DNA of 64,000 nucleotides, taken from contig NZ_FODV01000014.1 of NCBI RefSeq assembly GCF_900110465.1, positions 45,760-109,759 on the forward strand. Direction: 5' to 3'. The stretch's first letter is position 1, and the number at the start of each line of letters is the position of its first letter. The stretch is from Halogranum amylolyticum (GTDB lineage: Archaea; Halobacteriota; Halobacteria; Halobacteriales; Haloferacaceae). Under the pieces are notes generated by a model, which saw only the letters and a list, made by a program, of their open reading frames with translations, did no database searches and was not told where the DNA came from. Below, piece after piece: positions 1 through 8,163 of this stretch. Position numbers and translations under genes: made by a program.

Positions 1-108
1 CTGCCGGGGTGGCAGTGTCGCGGATCCACATGCCTCACACGCGAGTGCCTGTGGTTCACCCGACTCGACCTCGTCCGTGAACGTCTCGAACCATGCAGGC
101 ACGGTCAC
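1..108 (-). CDS. DUF35 OB-fold / zinc-ribbon protein, N-terminal part (runs off window)
   Basis: Only the first 36 codons lie in the window. A GTG at 108 overlaps the thiolase stop by four bases (GTGA), the usual sign of translational coupling. The peptide starts with an amphipathic helix (PAWFETFTDEVESGE) and then shows the first zinc-ribbon knuckle, CEACGSATLPPRQ. That layout, and its place directly after a thiolase, fits the DUF35 (rubredoxin-like ribbon plus OB-fold) acyl-CoA-binding partners of archaeal thiolases. In characterised archaeal acetyl-CoA thiolase/HMG-CoA synthase complexes the DUF35 protein holds the enzymes together. The assignment rests on context and the ribbon; the OB-fold is outside the window. 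Confidence 0.7.
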   Translation of the reverse strand, partial: MTVPAWFETFTDEVESGEPQALACEACGSATLPPRQ

Positions 109-1262
109 TCACCTCCGAGGACGGTTACCGTCGTACTCGCACCGCTCCCACCGACGTTGTGTGCGAGTGCGACGTCGGCGTCGGGGATCTGGTTCGGATG
201 TCGCCCCTGCAGTTGCTTCGTCAGTTCGACGAGTTGGCCGATGCCAGTGACGCCGACCGGGTGGCCTTTCCCGAGGAGGCCACCCGACGGATTGACCGGA
301 ATCTCCCCCTCGAGTGACGTCTCACCGTCGACTGCACCCCGTACTCCCTCTCCCTGCTCGTAGAAGCCCAGTGCCTCGAGCGCCAGTATCTCTGCGATAG
401 TGAAACAGTCGTGAACTTCGGCCACGTCGACGTCGTCAGCCGTGATACCTGCATCCCGGTACGCCGCTCGTGCTGCGCGTTCGGCAGCCGGTGTCCGGGT
501 GATGGCCGCACGGTCCTGAAGCGCGAGGGCATCACTCGACTGACCGGTCCCGAGCACTGTCACCGACATATCGAGGCCGTGGTCCGCTGCGAACTCGTCG
601 CTGACGACGATGACGGCGCTGGCACCGTCCGAGACGGGACACGCGTCGTAGAGAGCGAGAGGAGTCGCGATCGACTTCGACTCCACCACCTCCTCGACGG
701 TAAGTTCTCGCTGAAACTGTGCAAGCGGGTTGTCGACGGCGTTGTTGTGGTTCTTGACCGAGACGGCGGCTAACTCTTCGCGTGTCGCGTCGAACTCGTG
801 CATGTACCGTCGCGCCATGAGCGCGTAGATTCCGGGGAACGTCAGACCCTGCTCGTTCTCGAACACGTTGTCTGCCGCGTTGGCGAGGGCGTCGGTGACG
901 TGTTCGATGTCGGCGGTCGACATCTGTTCGACGCCGCCTGCGAGCACGACGTCCGCCGCCCCCGCTTCGACCGCGAGTACTGCTTGTCGGAACGTCGCCC
1001 CACCAGACGCACACGCACTCTCCATGCGAACCGACGCTGCGTCACGGGCACCCACATAGTCCGCCAAGAGCGCACCCATGTGACCCTGGTCCTCGATGAG
1101 ATCACCCATGAAGTTCCCGACGTAGACAGCATCGAGGTCGGCCGGCGTGATGCTCGTCTCGTCGAACGCTTCGCGGGCAGCCTCACTAAACAGTTCCCGC
1201 GACGAGGACGCTGGCTGTTTGTCGTACTTGGTGCTCGCTGCGCTCGCGATTCTCACTCCCAT
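105..1262 (-). CDS. Thiolase family protein (acetyl-CoA C-acyltransferase / SCP-x type)
   Basis: The 385-residue protein has the thiolase-fold signatures: nucleophile Cys84 in MESACASGG, a mid-C-terminal HDCF motif, and the C-terminal SGGLLGKGHPVGVTG loop with the catalytic histidine. HDCF and the partner DUF35 gene point to the archaeal SCP-x/acetoacetyl-CoA thiolase branch, which condenses or cleaves acyl-CoA in isoprenoid or fatty-acid metabolism. The substrate cannot be told from sequence. The ATG at 1262 was chosen over one 39 bases upstream because the protein then begins GVRIASAAST, as in the family. It is the first gene of a two-gene operon with the DUF35 gene. Confidence 0.85.
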   Translation of the reverse strand: MGVRIASAASTKYDKQPASSSRELFSEAAREAFDETSITPADLDAVYVGNFMGDLIEDQGHMGALLADYVGARDAASVRMESACASGGATFRQAVLAVEAGAADVVLAGGVEQMSTADIEHVTDALANAADNVFENEQGLTFPGIYALMARRYMHEFDATREELAAVSVKNHNNAVDNPLAQFQRELTVEEVVESKSIATPLALYDACPVSDGASAVIVVSDEFAADHGLDMSVTVLGTGQSSDALALQDRAAITRTPAAERAARAAYRDAGITADDVDVAEVHDCFTIAEILALEALGFYEQGEGVRGAVDGETSLEGEIPVNPSGGLLGKGHPVGVTGIGQLVELTKQLQGRHPNQIPDADVALAHNVGGSGASTTVTVLGGE

Positions 1263-1412
1263 CTGTGACACTAGACACCACGACACACGGATTAACTCCA
1301 TCGGTCGTACCCATCAGTTCGAATTGCAGCGGAGACAGATTCGTTCTCCCATCCACCTCCTGACCCGTCCTTCAGAAACAGTTGGAACTGCAGTCGGCTA
1401 TGATAGGCACTA

Positions 1413-2288
1413 TCAGTTCATCTCGTCGGACGCTTTGATCGCGACTACCGGAACGTCGGTGAGGCGAACGACACGTTCGGTCACGCTGCCGAGCAGATAT
1501 CGGTTCCAGCCGGTTCGACCGTGCGTCCCCATCACGACACAACCGATATCGGCCGTATCGGCGTAGTCGACGATAGCGTGGTACGGCGTCCCGCTCAGCA
1601 CCGAGCTCTCGATCGTCGAGATATCTGCTTTCTCGGCCCGGTCGATGACCTGCTCGAGCGCTCGTCTGCCCGCATCCTCGAGCGCCTCCAACACAGTACC
1701 AGGGTCCAGATCCCCCCAGACGAGACCAGTATCGACGACGTGGATCACGTGGAGCGTCGCACCGGTCACCTGCGCCAGGTCGATAGCGTAGTCTGCGGCG
1801 GCCTGGGCGCACGCACTCCCGTCCGTCGGCACCACGATTGCGTCGAACGCCGGATCGAACACCGTCTCCTCGTGAACCGTCATGACGGGCACTGGTGACT
1901 CGCGCAACGTCTGTTCGGTGACACTTCCGAGAACGAATCGGTCGATTCCACTCCGACCGTGGGTCCCCATCACGATACAGTCCACGTCGTGCTTCTCGGC
2001 GTATCCGAGAATGGCGCGATACGTCGGCTGTCCGTCTTCGACGACCAGCGGTGTCACGTCGACGTCCGCGTCTCTCGCCAGCTCGGCGACTGCCAACGTC
2101 GCCTGTTCACCGCTGTGTGCGAGTTCACCTGCGGCTTCGTCTTCGACACCGGGTGGGAGTTCGGCAAGTTCGAGAACGTGAATCACGTGTAGTTCGGCGT
2201 CGAACCGCTGTGCGAGTCCGATCGCCGCTTTGGCCGCAGCGTCTGCGACGTCGCTACCGTCGGTCGGGACGAGAATTCGTTCGTACAT
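1413..2288 (-). CDS. Universal stress protein, tandem UspA domains
   Basis: The 291-residue protein has two UspA domains. Each begins with the nucleotide-binding strand (ILVPTDGSDVADAA and IVVPTDGSACAQAA) and ends with a G-x2-G-x9-G-S ATP-binding motif (GTHGRSGIDRFVLGS and GTHGRTGWNRYLLGS), so both halves should bind ATP. Usp proteins are soluble stress-responsive nucleotide-binding proteins; the specific role is unknown. It is the first of three tandem-domain paralogues on this strand, separated from the next by pncB. Confidence 0.9.
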   Translation of the reverse strand: MYERILVPTDGSDVADAAAKAAIGLAQRFDAELHVIHVLELAELPPGVEDEAAGELAHSGEQATLAVAELARDADVDVTPLVVEDGQPTYRAILGYAEKHDVDCIVMGTHGRSGIDRFVLGSVTEQTLRESPVPVMTVHEETVFDPAFDAIVVPTDGSACAQAAADYAIDLAQVTGATLHVIHVVDTGLVWGDLDPGTVLEALEDAGRRALEQVIDRAEKADISTIESSVLSGTPYHAIVDYADTADIGCVVMGTHGRTGWNRYLLGSVTERVVRLTDVPVVAIKASDEMN

Positions 2289-2344
2289 GGGTTTGTTAGT
2301 CGGGGTGATGGTCTTGGGTCTTACTTCGGTTCTACAGCAGGTCG

Positions 2345-3712
2345 TTAGGTCAGTTGTCTCTCGAGTTGGCGGCGGAGTACGCTCGTCTGCGTATCGAGGT
2401 CCGGGCTGATACGAACGTCGTAGCTGTCCGGGTCTTCCAGTTTCCGAACCGTCGGTGGGACCTTCGAGAGGGTGCGCATAGCGTGCTCCTGAATCGACTG
2501 AAGGTCGGGGAACTCGTAGACGAGCGTACCGTCCTCGACGACCGAGACCAACTGTTCGGCACCGTTGCAGTCCTCCGACTGGAGTGCGAGGATATCGTGG
2601 TGATACTCGTCGTCTCGTTCGACGCGTCGGACGCTCTTAGCACCCGGGTAGGTTACCTTCCCGGTCGAGAGCTTCATGCTGGGTTGCATCGCTCCGTCTC
2701 GCTCGACGGCGACGAGTTTGTACACACCCTCCACCTTCGGGGCGTCTGTGCTCGTCACGAGCGCCGTCCCCGGCCCGAATCCTGCACCGATACCTCCGTT
2801 CGTCAGGAACTCACGGATTTTGAACTCGTCGACACCCGACGAAATGAAGATGTCTGTCTCTTCAAGAATCTCGTGTACCTCCTTGGAGAGCGCCGTGAGA
2901 TCACCAGAGTCGAGTCGCACACCAGACAGGTCGACATCTTTCTCCGCAGCGACCTCGCGTGCGATTTTCGCCCCAGCGACCGTATCGTAGGTGTCGATGA
3001 GGAGAATCGACTCGTCACCGTACTCGTCGACGAACGTCTCGAAGGCGGCGCGCTCGGTCTCGAAGCTTTGAATCCACGAGTGGGCCATCGTCCCGTAGAT
3101 CGGGATGTCGAACAGTTCCCCAGAAGCGACGTTCGAAGTCCCGTCGAATCCGCCGATATAGGCGGCGCGCGCGGCTTTGACTCCGGCGTCGCTCCCGTGG
3201 GCACGCCGCGACCCGAAGTCGACGAGCGACTGGCCATCACCATGTCGTCTGACCATATCACGCATCCGAACAGCTTTCGTCGCGATCAGACTCTGATAGC
3301 CGATCTGGTTGATGACGACCGTTTCCAGTAGTTGCCCCTGCAGTATGGGTGCAGTCACCTCGAGTAGTGGTTCGTTCGCGAACACCGGTGTCCCTTCCGG
3401 GAACGCTCGTACGTCGCCCGTGAACTCCAGCGTTGCGAGATGGGACAGAAACTCTTCATCGAATCCGTGTTCGGTCAGGTAGTCGATCGCCCGCTCGCCG
3501 AACGAAAGCGTCTCGATGTAGTGAATCGCCTGCTCTAACCCGGCGGCGACCATGTACCCTCGGTTCGGTGGAAGGTCTCTGAAGAAGAGATCGAACGTCG
3601 CCGTCGGGTTGTGACTCTGGTTGTAGTACCCTTGCATCATCGTCAACTCGTACAGGTCGGTGAAGAGTGCGAGATTCTCTGGGGTGATGTACCCGTACGC
3701 TGTGCGCGCCAT
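2345..3712 (-). CDS. pncB: Nicotinate phosphoribosyltransferase
   Basis: The 455-residue protein begins with FTDLYELTMMQGYY, a hallmark of the family, followed by FFRDLPPNRGYMVAAGLEQ and the SLVDFGSRRAHG block around the active site. The C-terminal half has LDSGDLTALSKEV and SSGVDEFKI, which shape the phosphate and nicotinate pockets. It makes nicotinate mononucleotide from nicotinate and PRPP, the salvage entry to NAD. Length fits the family. It sits between Usp genes on the same strand. The upstream gap has TTTGTATTTGT as a possible promoter element. Confidence 0.92.
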   Translation of the reverse strand: MARTAYGYITPENLALFTDLYELTMMQGYYNQSHNPTATFDLFFRDLPPNRGYMVAAGLEQAIHYIETLSFGERAIDYLTEHGFDEEFLSHLATLEFTGDVRAFPEGTPVFANEPLLEVTAPILQGQLLETVVINQIGYQSLIATKAVRMRDMVRRHGDGQSLVDFGSRRAHGSDAGVKAARAAYIGGFDGTSNVASGELFDIPIYGTMAHSWIQSFETERAAFETFVDEYGDESILLIDTYDTVAGAKIAREVAAEKDVDLSGVRLDSGDLTALSKEVHEILEETDIFISSGVDEFKIREFLTNGGIGAGFGPGTALVTSTDAPKVEGVYKLVAVERDGAMQPSMKLSTGKVTYPGAKSVRRVERDDEYHHDILALQSEDCNGAEQLVSVVEDGTLVYEFPDLQSIQEHAMRTLSKVPPTVRKLEDPDSYDVRISPDLDTQTSVLRRQLERQLT

Positions 3713-4068
3713 TGTTTGTATTTGTCACACATGAGGTTAAACATCCGCCATCTCGGGACCCCTGTTCGACGACACCCGACCGGGACAGCTCCGAAGGCGA
3801 GTGGAACACGGCGTCGAACGGAACTGTAGTAGCTCGTGCAACTGGTCACTCCCTCGACGACGATACGACGAAACACACGCCGTAACACCGGCGCGACAGC
3901 GTCCGTAGCCGCACCCAACAACGGGACTGCAAACAGAAACAACAGGATTGCCCCGAGTGCCCCGATCAGTAGAACAGCCGAAGCGGAGAACCGGTCGACC
4001 ACGCCTGACAATCGAGATTGTATAGTCAGACGTGTTTCAGTGTACTGACGTGGACACGGATCGTCCAC
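3643..4068 (-). CDS. Possible small membrane protein, poorly supported
   Basis: An open frame upstream of pncB encodes one convincing hydrophobic segment (ASAVLLIGALGAILLFLFAV) followed by a basic stretch. This looks like a one-pass membrane protein of about 80 residues. The frame then runs on for about 60 unlikely residues and overlaps the first 70 bases of pncB, so either the gene ends early through a frameshift or the frame is chance. No family is recognised. It is listed because it is the only candidate in the interval 3713-4166. Confidence 0.2.
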   Translation of the reverse strand: MDDPCPRQYTETRLTIQSRLSGVVDRFSASAVLLIGALGAILLFLFAVPLLGAATDAVAPVLRRVFRRIVVEGVTSCTSYYSSVRRRVPLAFGAVPVGCRRTGVPRWRMFNLMCDKYKQWRAQRTGTSPQRISHSSPTCTS

Positions 4069-4166
4069 TGGCCGCCTCTATCGAAGAGTCGTCATCTACT
4101 CGGAGCTGTCCTGCCGAGCATCCTCGGGTCGCCCGCGACGAAGCGACCAATCTCTCACGACCGTCA

Positions 4167-5045
4167 TCAGCTTATCGCCAGTACGGGGACATCCGACCGG
4201 CGGACGATTCGGGCGGTCGTACTTCCGAGGAGCCGATCCATATCTCCGGTCCGACCGCGAGTTCCCATCGTGATCACGTCGGCATCGACCCTCTCTGCGT
4301 ACTCGAGGACCGCTTCGTGCGGAACTCCACGCAGGATGTCGGTCGTCACCGGGAGATTACGGTCGCGGGCGTCGGTCGCGATCTCGTCGACAGCCTTCTG
4401 ACCGCCTTCTTTGAGGAGGCCGACGATACTCCTGGGTACATCCTCGAACCCGTAAGTCGCCGTATCGACGACGTAGATCACGTGAACGGTCGCGCCGTAG
4501 CGCTCGGCGATTTCGAGCGCCTGCGTAGCAGCGCGTTCGGCGGCCTCGCTGCCGTCGGTAGGAATCACAACGTGGTCGTACATGCCGTACCCCGATTCGG
4601 GAACATCTATGTCTTCGGCGAGTCGCACAGCCATCACAGGGACGTCTGCCAGCGTGATCACCCGCTCTGTGGTACTCCCCAGTCGAGAGCGTTCGGTTCC
4701 TGCTAGACCGTGCGTTCCCATCACGACCAAGTCGATGTCGTTGTCGGCGACGTAGTCGAGAATCCCTCGATGAGGGACTCCTTCCCGGACGACACGAACA
4801 GTGTCGAGTCCGAGCTCCGTAGCCCGTTCTTGGATTCGCGCGGTTGCTTTCCGCCCGCGCTTCTCCGAACGCTGTCGTAGTTCCTCGCGCTCTGTGGTCG
4901 CTAACCCGCTCGGTTCGGAACCGGTGTCGACGACGTAGAGGACGTGGACCGTCCCGTCGCCGATTCGTGCGAGATCGAACGCGCGAGCGATCGCGCCTTC
5001 GGCTCCCCGACTACCGTCAGTCGGGACGAGAACGTTCTGGTACAT
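4167..5045 (-). CDS. Universal stress protein, tandem UspA domains
   Basis: This 292-residue protein has two UspA domains starting VLVPTDGSRGAEGA and VVIPTDGSEAAERA. The ATP-binding motifs are GTHGLAGTERSRLGSTTE in domain 1 and GTRGRTGDMDRLLGSTTAR in domain 2; both keep the key glycines and the Ser/Thr. It is a soluble nucleotide-binding stress protein of unknown target. It lies 61 bases downstream of the next Usp gene on the same strand, so the two are probably cotranscribed. Confidence 0.9.
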   Translation of the reverse strand: MYQNVLVPTDGSRGAEGAIARAFDLARIGDGTVHVLYVVDTGSEPSGLATTEREELRQRSEKRGRKATARIQERATELGLDTVRVVREGVPHRGILDYVADNDIDLVVMGTHGLAGTERSRLGSTTERVITLADVPVMAVRLAEDIDVPESGYGMYDHVVIPTDGSEAAERAATQALEIAERYGATVHVIYVVDTATYGFEDVPRSIVGLLKEGGQKAVDEIATDARDRNLPVTTDILRGVPHEAVLEYAERVDADVITMGTRGRTGDMDRLLGSTTARIVRRSDVPVLAIS

Positions 5046-5106
5046 GGGGGGATATATCTACGGAGGCCAAGACCAAGTAGCCTCTCGTGCTCGCAGTCGA
5101 CGTTCC

Positions 5107-6000
5107 TCAACGCGCTCCCGCTGACGGGACTGTCAGTACCGGCGCGTCGCTCGTTCGGACGACACGTTCGGTCGTGCTGCCGAGGAGATAGCGCTCGAGA
5201 CCAGTCCGCCCGTGGGTACTCATCGCGACGAGGTCGATCTCCGTCTCGTCGACGCAGTCGTGGATGACGCGATGGGGAGTCCCCTGCAGAATCGTCGTGA
5301 CGACCTCGAGACCGTGGCGCTCGCAACGTTCGGCGACGGTTTCGACAGCACGCTCTGCTCGCTGTTCGAGCGTGCGACGGGCATCGGGGAGAACAGATCG
5401 ATCCCCGTAGCCACCTGGAAGGGCATCCAGGTCGACGACGAAAAGTGCGTAAACCGTGGCGTCGTAGCGTTCGGCGACGGTGATTCCGTGCTCGATGGCC
5501 GTCGCTGCGGCCTCGCTGCCGTCTGTCGGAATCAGGACCCGGTCGTAGCTCGACCCGTCGTCCGGTTCGAGTCTCGCTGTGAGGACGGGGACGTCGCTCG
5601 CTCGTACCACTCGTTCGGTCACACTGCCGAGGAGTAGATGATCGAGTCCAGTTCGACCGTGCGTTCCCATCGCGATCAGATCGACGTCGTGCTCGTCGAC
5701 GTACGAGAGAATCGTCTCGTGGGGAACGCCGTGTTCGACCGCTGTACGGTACGTCACACCGCGTTCGGTTGCCTGCGTCGCGAGTGTTCGGACCGCTTCG
5801 GTGGCGTGTCGTTCGAACCGTTCGCGCTGCCCTCGAGCGACGGGGTCGACGTCTGCGAAGGTCGTACTGTACGACCGTTCGTCAACGACACTCAGGAAGT
5901 GTACGCGACTCCCGAACGTCGTCGCGAGGTTCAGCGCATGCTGCACTGCTGCTTCCGCCCTCGCACTCCCGTCTGTCGGCACAAGAATCGTGTCGTACAT
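5107..6000 (-). CDS. Universal stress protein, tandem UspA domains
   Basis: This 297-residue protein begins ILVPTDGSARAEAAV, with a second domain at VLIPTDGSEAAATAI. Domain 1 has the full ATP motif GTHGRTGLDHLLLGSVTE. In domain 2 the first glycine is replaced by serine (STHGRTGLERYLLGSTTE), a mild departure that may weaken nucleotide binding in that half. The upstream sequence contains an ACGATAAAAGTCG element near 6037-6049 that could be its promoter. It is the promoter-proximal member of the Usp pair. Confidence 0.9.
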   Translation of the reverse strand: MYDTILVPTDGSARAEAAVQHALNLATTFGSRVHFLSVVDERSYSTTFADVDPVARGQRERFERHATEAVRTLATQATERGVTYRTAVEHGVPHETILSYVDEHDVDLIAMGTHGRTGLDHLLLGSVTERVVRASDVPVLTARLEPDDGSSYDRVLIPTDGSEAAATAIEHGITVAERYDATVYALFVVDLDALPGGYGDRSVLPDARRTLEQRAERAVETVAERCERHGLEVVTTILQGTPHRVIHDCVDETEIDLVAMSTHGRTGLERYLLGSTTERVVRTSDAPVLTVPSAGAR

Positions 6001-6112
6001 CGTACATCAACCGAAGCGGTCTGGCAACGCTCCAAACGATAAAAGTCGCAACTCCCCATAAATCGTGAGGGTGAACCCCTCGATTCGAGCACTTCCACCC
6101 ACGAGAGACGGG

Positions 6113-6340
6113 TCACTCGGGAGTCGACGGCTCGTCTTCCTCGTCGTCCGGCTGCAGTGGTGGTTGTCCGAAGTAGTCGTAGCAGGCGGTTCCCGGGAGA
6201 TTCACGACTTGCTGACAGGCACTTCCATCGACACACTCCCTGTGACAGATGTAGTGTCCATCCTCGTTTTTCGGATAGGGACTCTCTTTGCCGCTCACTT
6301 CGTCCAGTCCGGCCGATCGACCGTTGGCTGTTTTCGACAT
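6113..6340 (-). CDS. Small cysteine-rich protein, function unknown
   Basis: A 75-residue acidic protein with a compact Cys/His centre (HYICHRECVDGSACQQVV, then CYDYFGQPPLQ) and an acidic proline-rich tail. The four cysteines and two histidines could bind a metal. It does not match a zinc-ribbon spacing, and no family is recognised with certainty. Its acidity and a start codon directly after the neighbouring remnant's stop support a real gene. Four bases separate it from the frameshifted zinc-finger frame upstream, so the two may once have formed an operon. Confidence 0.55.
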   Translation of the reverse strand: MSKTANGRSAGLDEVSGKESPYPKNEDGHYICHRECVDGSACQQVVNLPGTACYDYFGQPPLQPDDEEDEPSTPE

Positions 6341-6343
6341 TGG

Positions 6344-6515
6344 CTATTGGGAGGAGTCTCGCACGGCCGAAAGCACCTCGTCCGTCACGGTGCTCTTCCG
6401 GTGTCCAATCAGGATGTGCTGTTGGAGGGTCACTTCGTGTTCACACTCGTGCCCCACAGATCGAACACGTGGTGAAACGACTGTTTGGCACGTCCTCGTG
6501 TTTGGTTGTTTCCAT
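6344..6515 (-). pseudogene. Small C2H2 zinc-finger protein, frameshifted
   Basis: From ATG 6515 one frame reads METTKHEDVPNSRFTTCSICG and stops soon after. The adjacent frame reads HECEHEVTLQQHILIGHRK and on to DSSQ with a stop at 6344. Joined, they give C-x2-C-x12-H-x4-H, an exact C2H2 finger, at the point where the frames meet. A one-base indel in the middle is the simplest explanation. It could be real decay or a sequencing error. Haloarchaea carry many single-finger proteins of about 55 residues. Confidence 0.4.
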
Positions 6516-6754
6516 CCCGAGATTAACCAACACGATGCTCGAACGTTGTGAAGTTAGGTGTCTGATACGAAAGAATTAGTTCCCCAAACTCAGAATTGAC
6601 ACGCAACGGGTGCGCGAGAGGGAACGAACTAATCGGCGTGAGGAATCCTGAGAAGCCGATATTTGCGCAAAATCTCCGCTCGCAGAGCCATAGTGTCGAA
6701 AATGGTTACTACCGGCGTTGTCTCGTGAGACGACGTCGTCGCCGACGAGCCACA

Positions 6755-6838
6755 CGGTGGGAGTGGGATTCGAACCCACGAGGCCGCGAGGCCACCTGCT
6801 TTCCAAGCAGGCACGTTTGTCCACTCCGCCATCCCACC
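6755..6838 (-). tRNA. tRNA-Ser (GGA anticodon)
   Basis: The minus strand folds as a class II tRNA of 84 bases. The acceptor stem is GGTGGGA/TCCCACC with discriminator G, the anticodon stem-loop is CCTGC-TTGGAAA-GCAGG with anticodon GGA, the variable arm is long (TGGCCTCGCGGCCTC), and the T arm is GTGGG-TTCGAAT-CCCAC. The long variable arm and discriminator G are serine identity features. CCA is not encoded, as is usual in archaea. No integrase or repeated tRNA end was found beside it. Confidence 0.95.
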
Positions 6839-6906
6839 ACTATCGGTTGTCGACCTCGGAGTCGACGATTCCCCGGCGTCTTGGAGCTGTCGCTCCACGC
6901 CGTTTC

Positions 6907-7377
6907 TCACTGCTCCGATTCGTTCTCTGGTTGTGGACCGCCGCCAGTCTGTGCCTCATTCGCGTCGCTCCAGCCACCAGTATCGACCATCTCGAAGAGT
7001 TTGCGCCAGTTCTCTCTGTCTTCTCCCTCCGGAAGTTGATCACGGAGCTGTTGGAAATCGGACGGTGGAACCAACGTACTCACGAAGTCCACGATGACCC
7101 GTGCGTGATAGGCGGCGTCAGCTGGCTCCGCCTTCTCGGTTTCACTGACGCGAGCGAGAAACTCTTGCCAGTCGAATCGCTGTCCGTGTTCGTGGACGGC
7201 GCCGGTCAGATACCAGTCGATCTCCATCGGAAGCGACCCAGCGAGATCTTCGGCTGCGTCTTTCGGAATCCGTGCTCCGAGTGTCGTCAGTGTTGCTCGA
7301 ATCGCACGCACCGTCTCCCCCGTGCCCGGAAGTTCGAGTCTGTGCTGTATCGTACCCGTGAACTCGTCGAAATCCAT
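6907..7377 (-). CDS. DUF2267 domain protein
   Basis: The 156-residue protein starts MDFDEFTGTIQHRL and contains IRATLTTLGARIPKDAAEDLAGSLP, then FDWQEFLARVSETE. This is the DUF2267 pattern of two helical repeats around a conserved LP and F-x2-FL-x-RV. The acidic glutamine-rich tail is haloarchaeal padding. The molecular function of DUF2267 is not established. It diverges from nosL across a 180-base gap, so the two may share a promoter region. Confidence 0.8.
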   Translation of the reverse strand: MDFDEFTGTIQHRLELPGTGETVRAIRATLTTLGARIPKDAAEDLAGSLPMEIDWYLTGAVHEHGQRFDWQEFLARVSETEKAEPADAAYHARVIVDFVSTLVPPSDFQQLRDQLPEGEDRENWRKLFEMVDTGGWSDANEAQTGGGPQPENESEQ

Positions 7378-7559
7378 ATGTCTCTAGTCTTGTTGTCCAC
7401 TGGTATCAATCCACGGAGGCGACCTTCCATCCCGAACTGTCGTGCCGGCACTCTCTGTGATGAGTGGCATCTCGAGACAAACCTACGAACCGACGGTGTT
7501 CGAATCGGTTCGATGCGTAAACCAGACGCTATTTGTTTACCAAACGCCCTACACAGGAT

Positions 7560-8162
7560 ATGGCTCCGCGAGATCGATGCCCTGTAGGACATTACAGTCG
7601 GCGACAGGCGTTACTGGCGGGGGCGACCGTTGCGCTCTCTTCCGTCGCAGGATGTCTCGGAAACGGTGAGAACGGCGACGCCGAGGTTCCGGCGGCGATC
7701 ACGCTTCCAGACGACGCCACGTGCGACGTCTGTGGGATGGTTATCAGTCAGCACCCAGGGCCGACCACGGAGATCTTCTACGCCGAGCAGAGTCCCGAAG
7801 GACACGACAACCCTGCGCGTTTCGACAGTACGTGGGAAGCGTATCAGTACGACTTCGAGCGCCAGAACCAAGGATGGGAGAAGACGGCGTTCTACGTCAC
7901 CGACTACTCGAGCGTCGAGTACAGCCTCGCCGAAGAACGGGGGAGTACACTCATCTCCACACACCCTCAGAAAGAGGCGTTTGCCCGCGTCGAAGACGTC
8001 ACCTACGTCGCCGGATCTGCAGTCGAAGGGGCGATGGGGAAGGATCTCATCGGGTTCACCGACGAGTCGGACGCCAAGTCGTTCCAATCCGAATACGGCG
8101 GTAATCTAGTAACGCACGACGAAGTCACCCCAGAAGTCATCGCCGGCCTGGGTAAGCGGTAA
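7560..8162 (+). CDS. nosL: NosL-type copper-binding lipoprotein
   Basis: The ATG at 7560 gives a 200-residue protein with a twin-arginine lipoprotein signal (SRRQALLAGATVALSSVAGC). It then has the NosL copper motif CDVCGM near residue 55, and the family's later FxD-x-TWEAYQYDFE and TYVAGSAVEGAMGKDLIGF segments. NosL delivers Cu(I) to nitrous oxide reductase at the outer face of the membrane. A TTG-started extension (7533) is rejected because it would bury the signal. It is first in a nosLDFY operon; nosD starts two bases after the stop. Confidence 0.88.
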   Translation: MAPRDRCPVGHYSRRQALLAGATVALSSVAGCLGNGENGDAEVPAAITLPDDATCDVCGMVISQHPGPTTEIFYAEQSPEGHDNPARFDSTWEAYQYDFERQNQGWEKTAFYVTDYSSVEYSLAEERGSTLISTHPQKEAFARVEDVTYVAGSAVEGAMGKDLIGFTDESDAKSFQSEYGGNLVTHDEVTPEVIAGLGKR

Positions 8163-8163
8163 G

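Noticed and set aside
2354..3331. A 325-codon plus-strand frame antisense to pncB
   Set aside because: It mirrors the codon bias of pncB on the other strand and has no motif; long antisense frames are usual in GC-rich haloarchaeal genes.
6700..6900. tRNA-Ser as an integration site of a genomic island
   Set aside because: No integrase gene and no second copy of the tRNA 3' end were found in the window.
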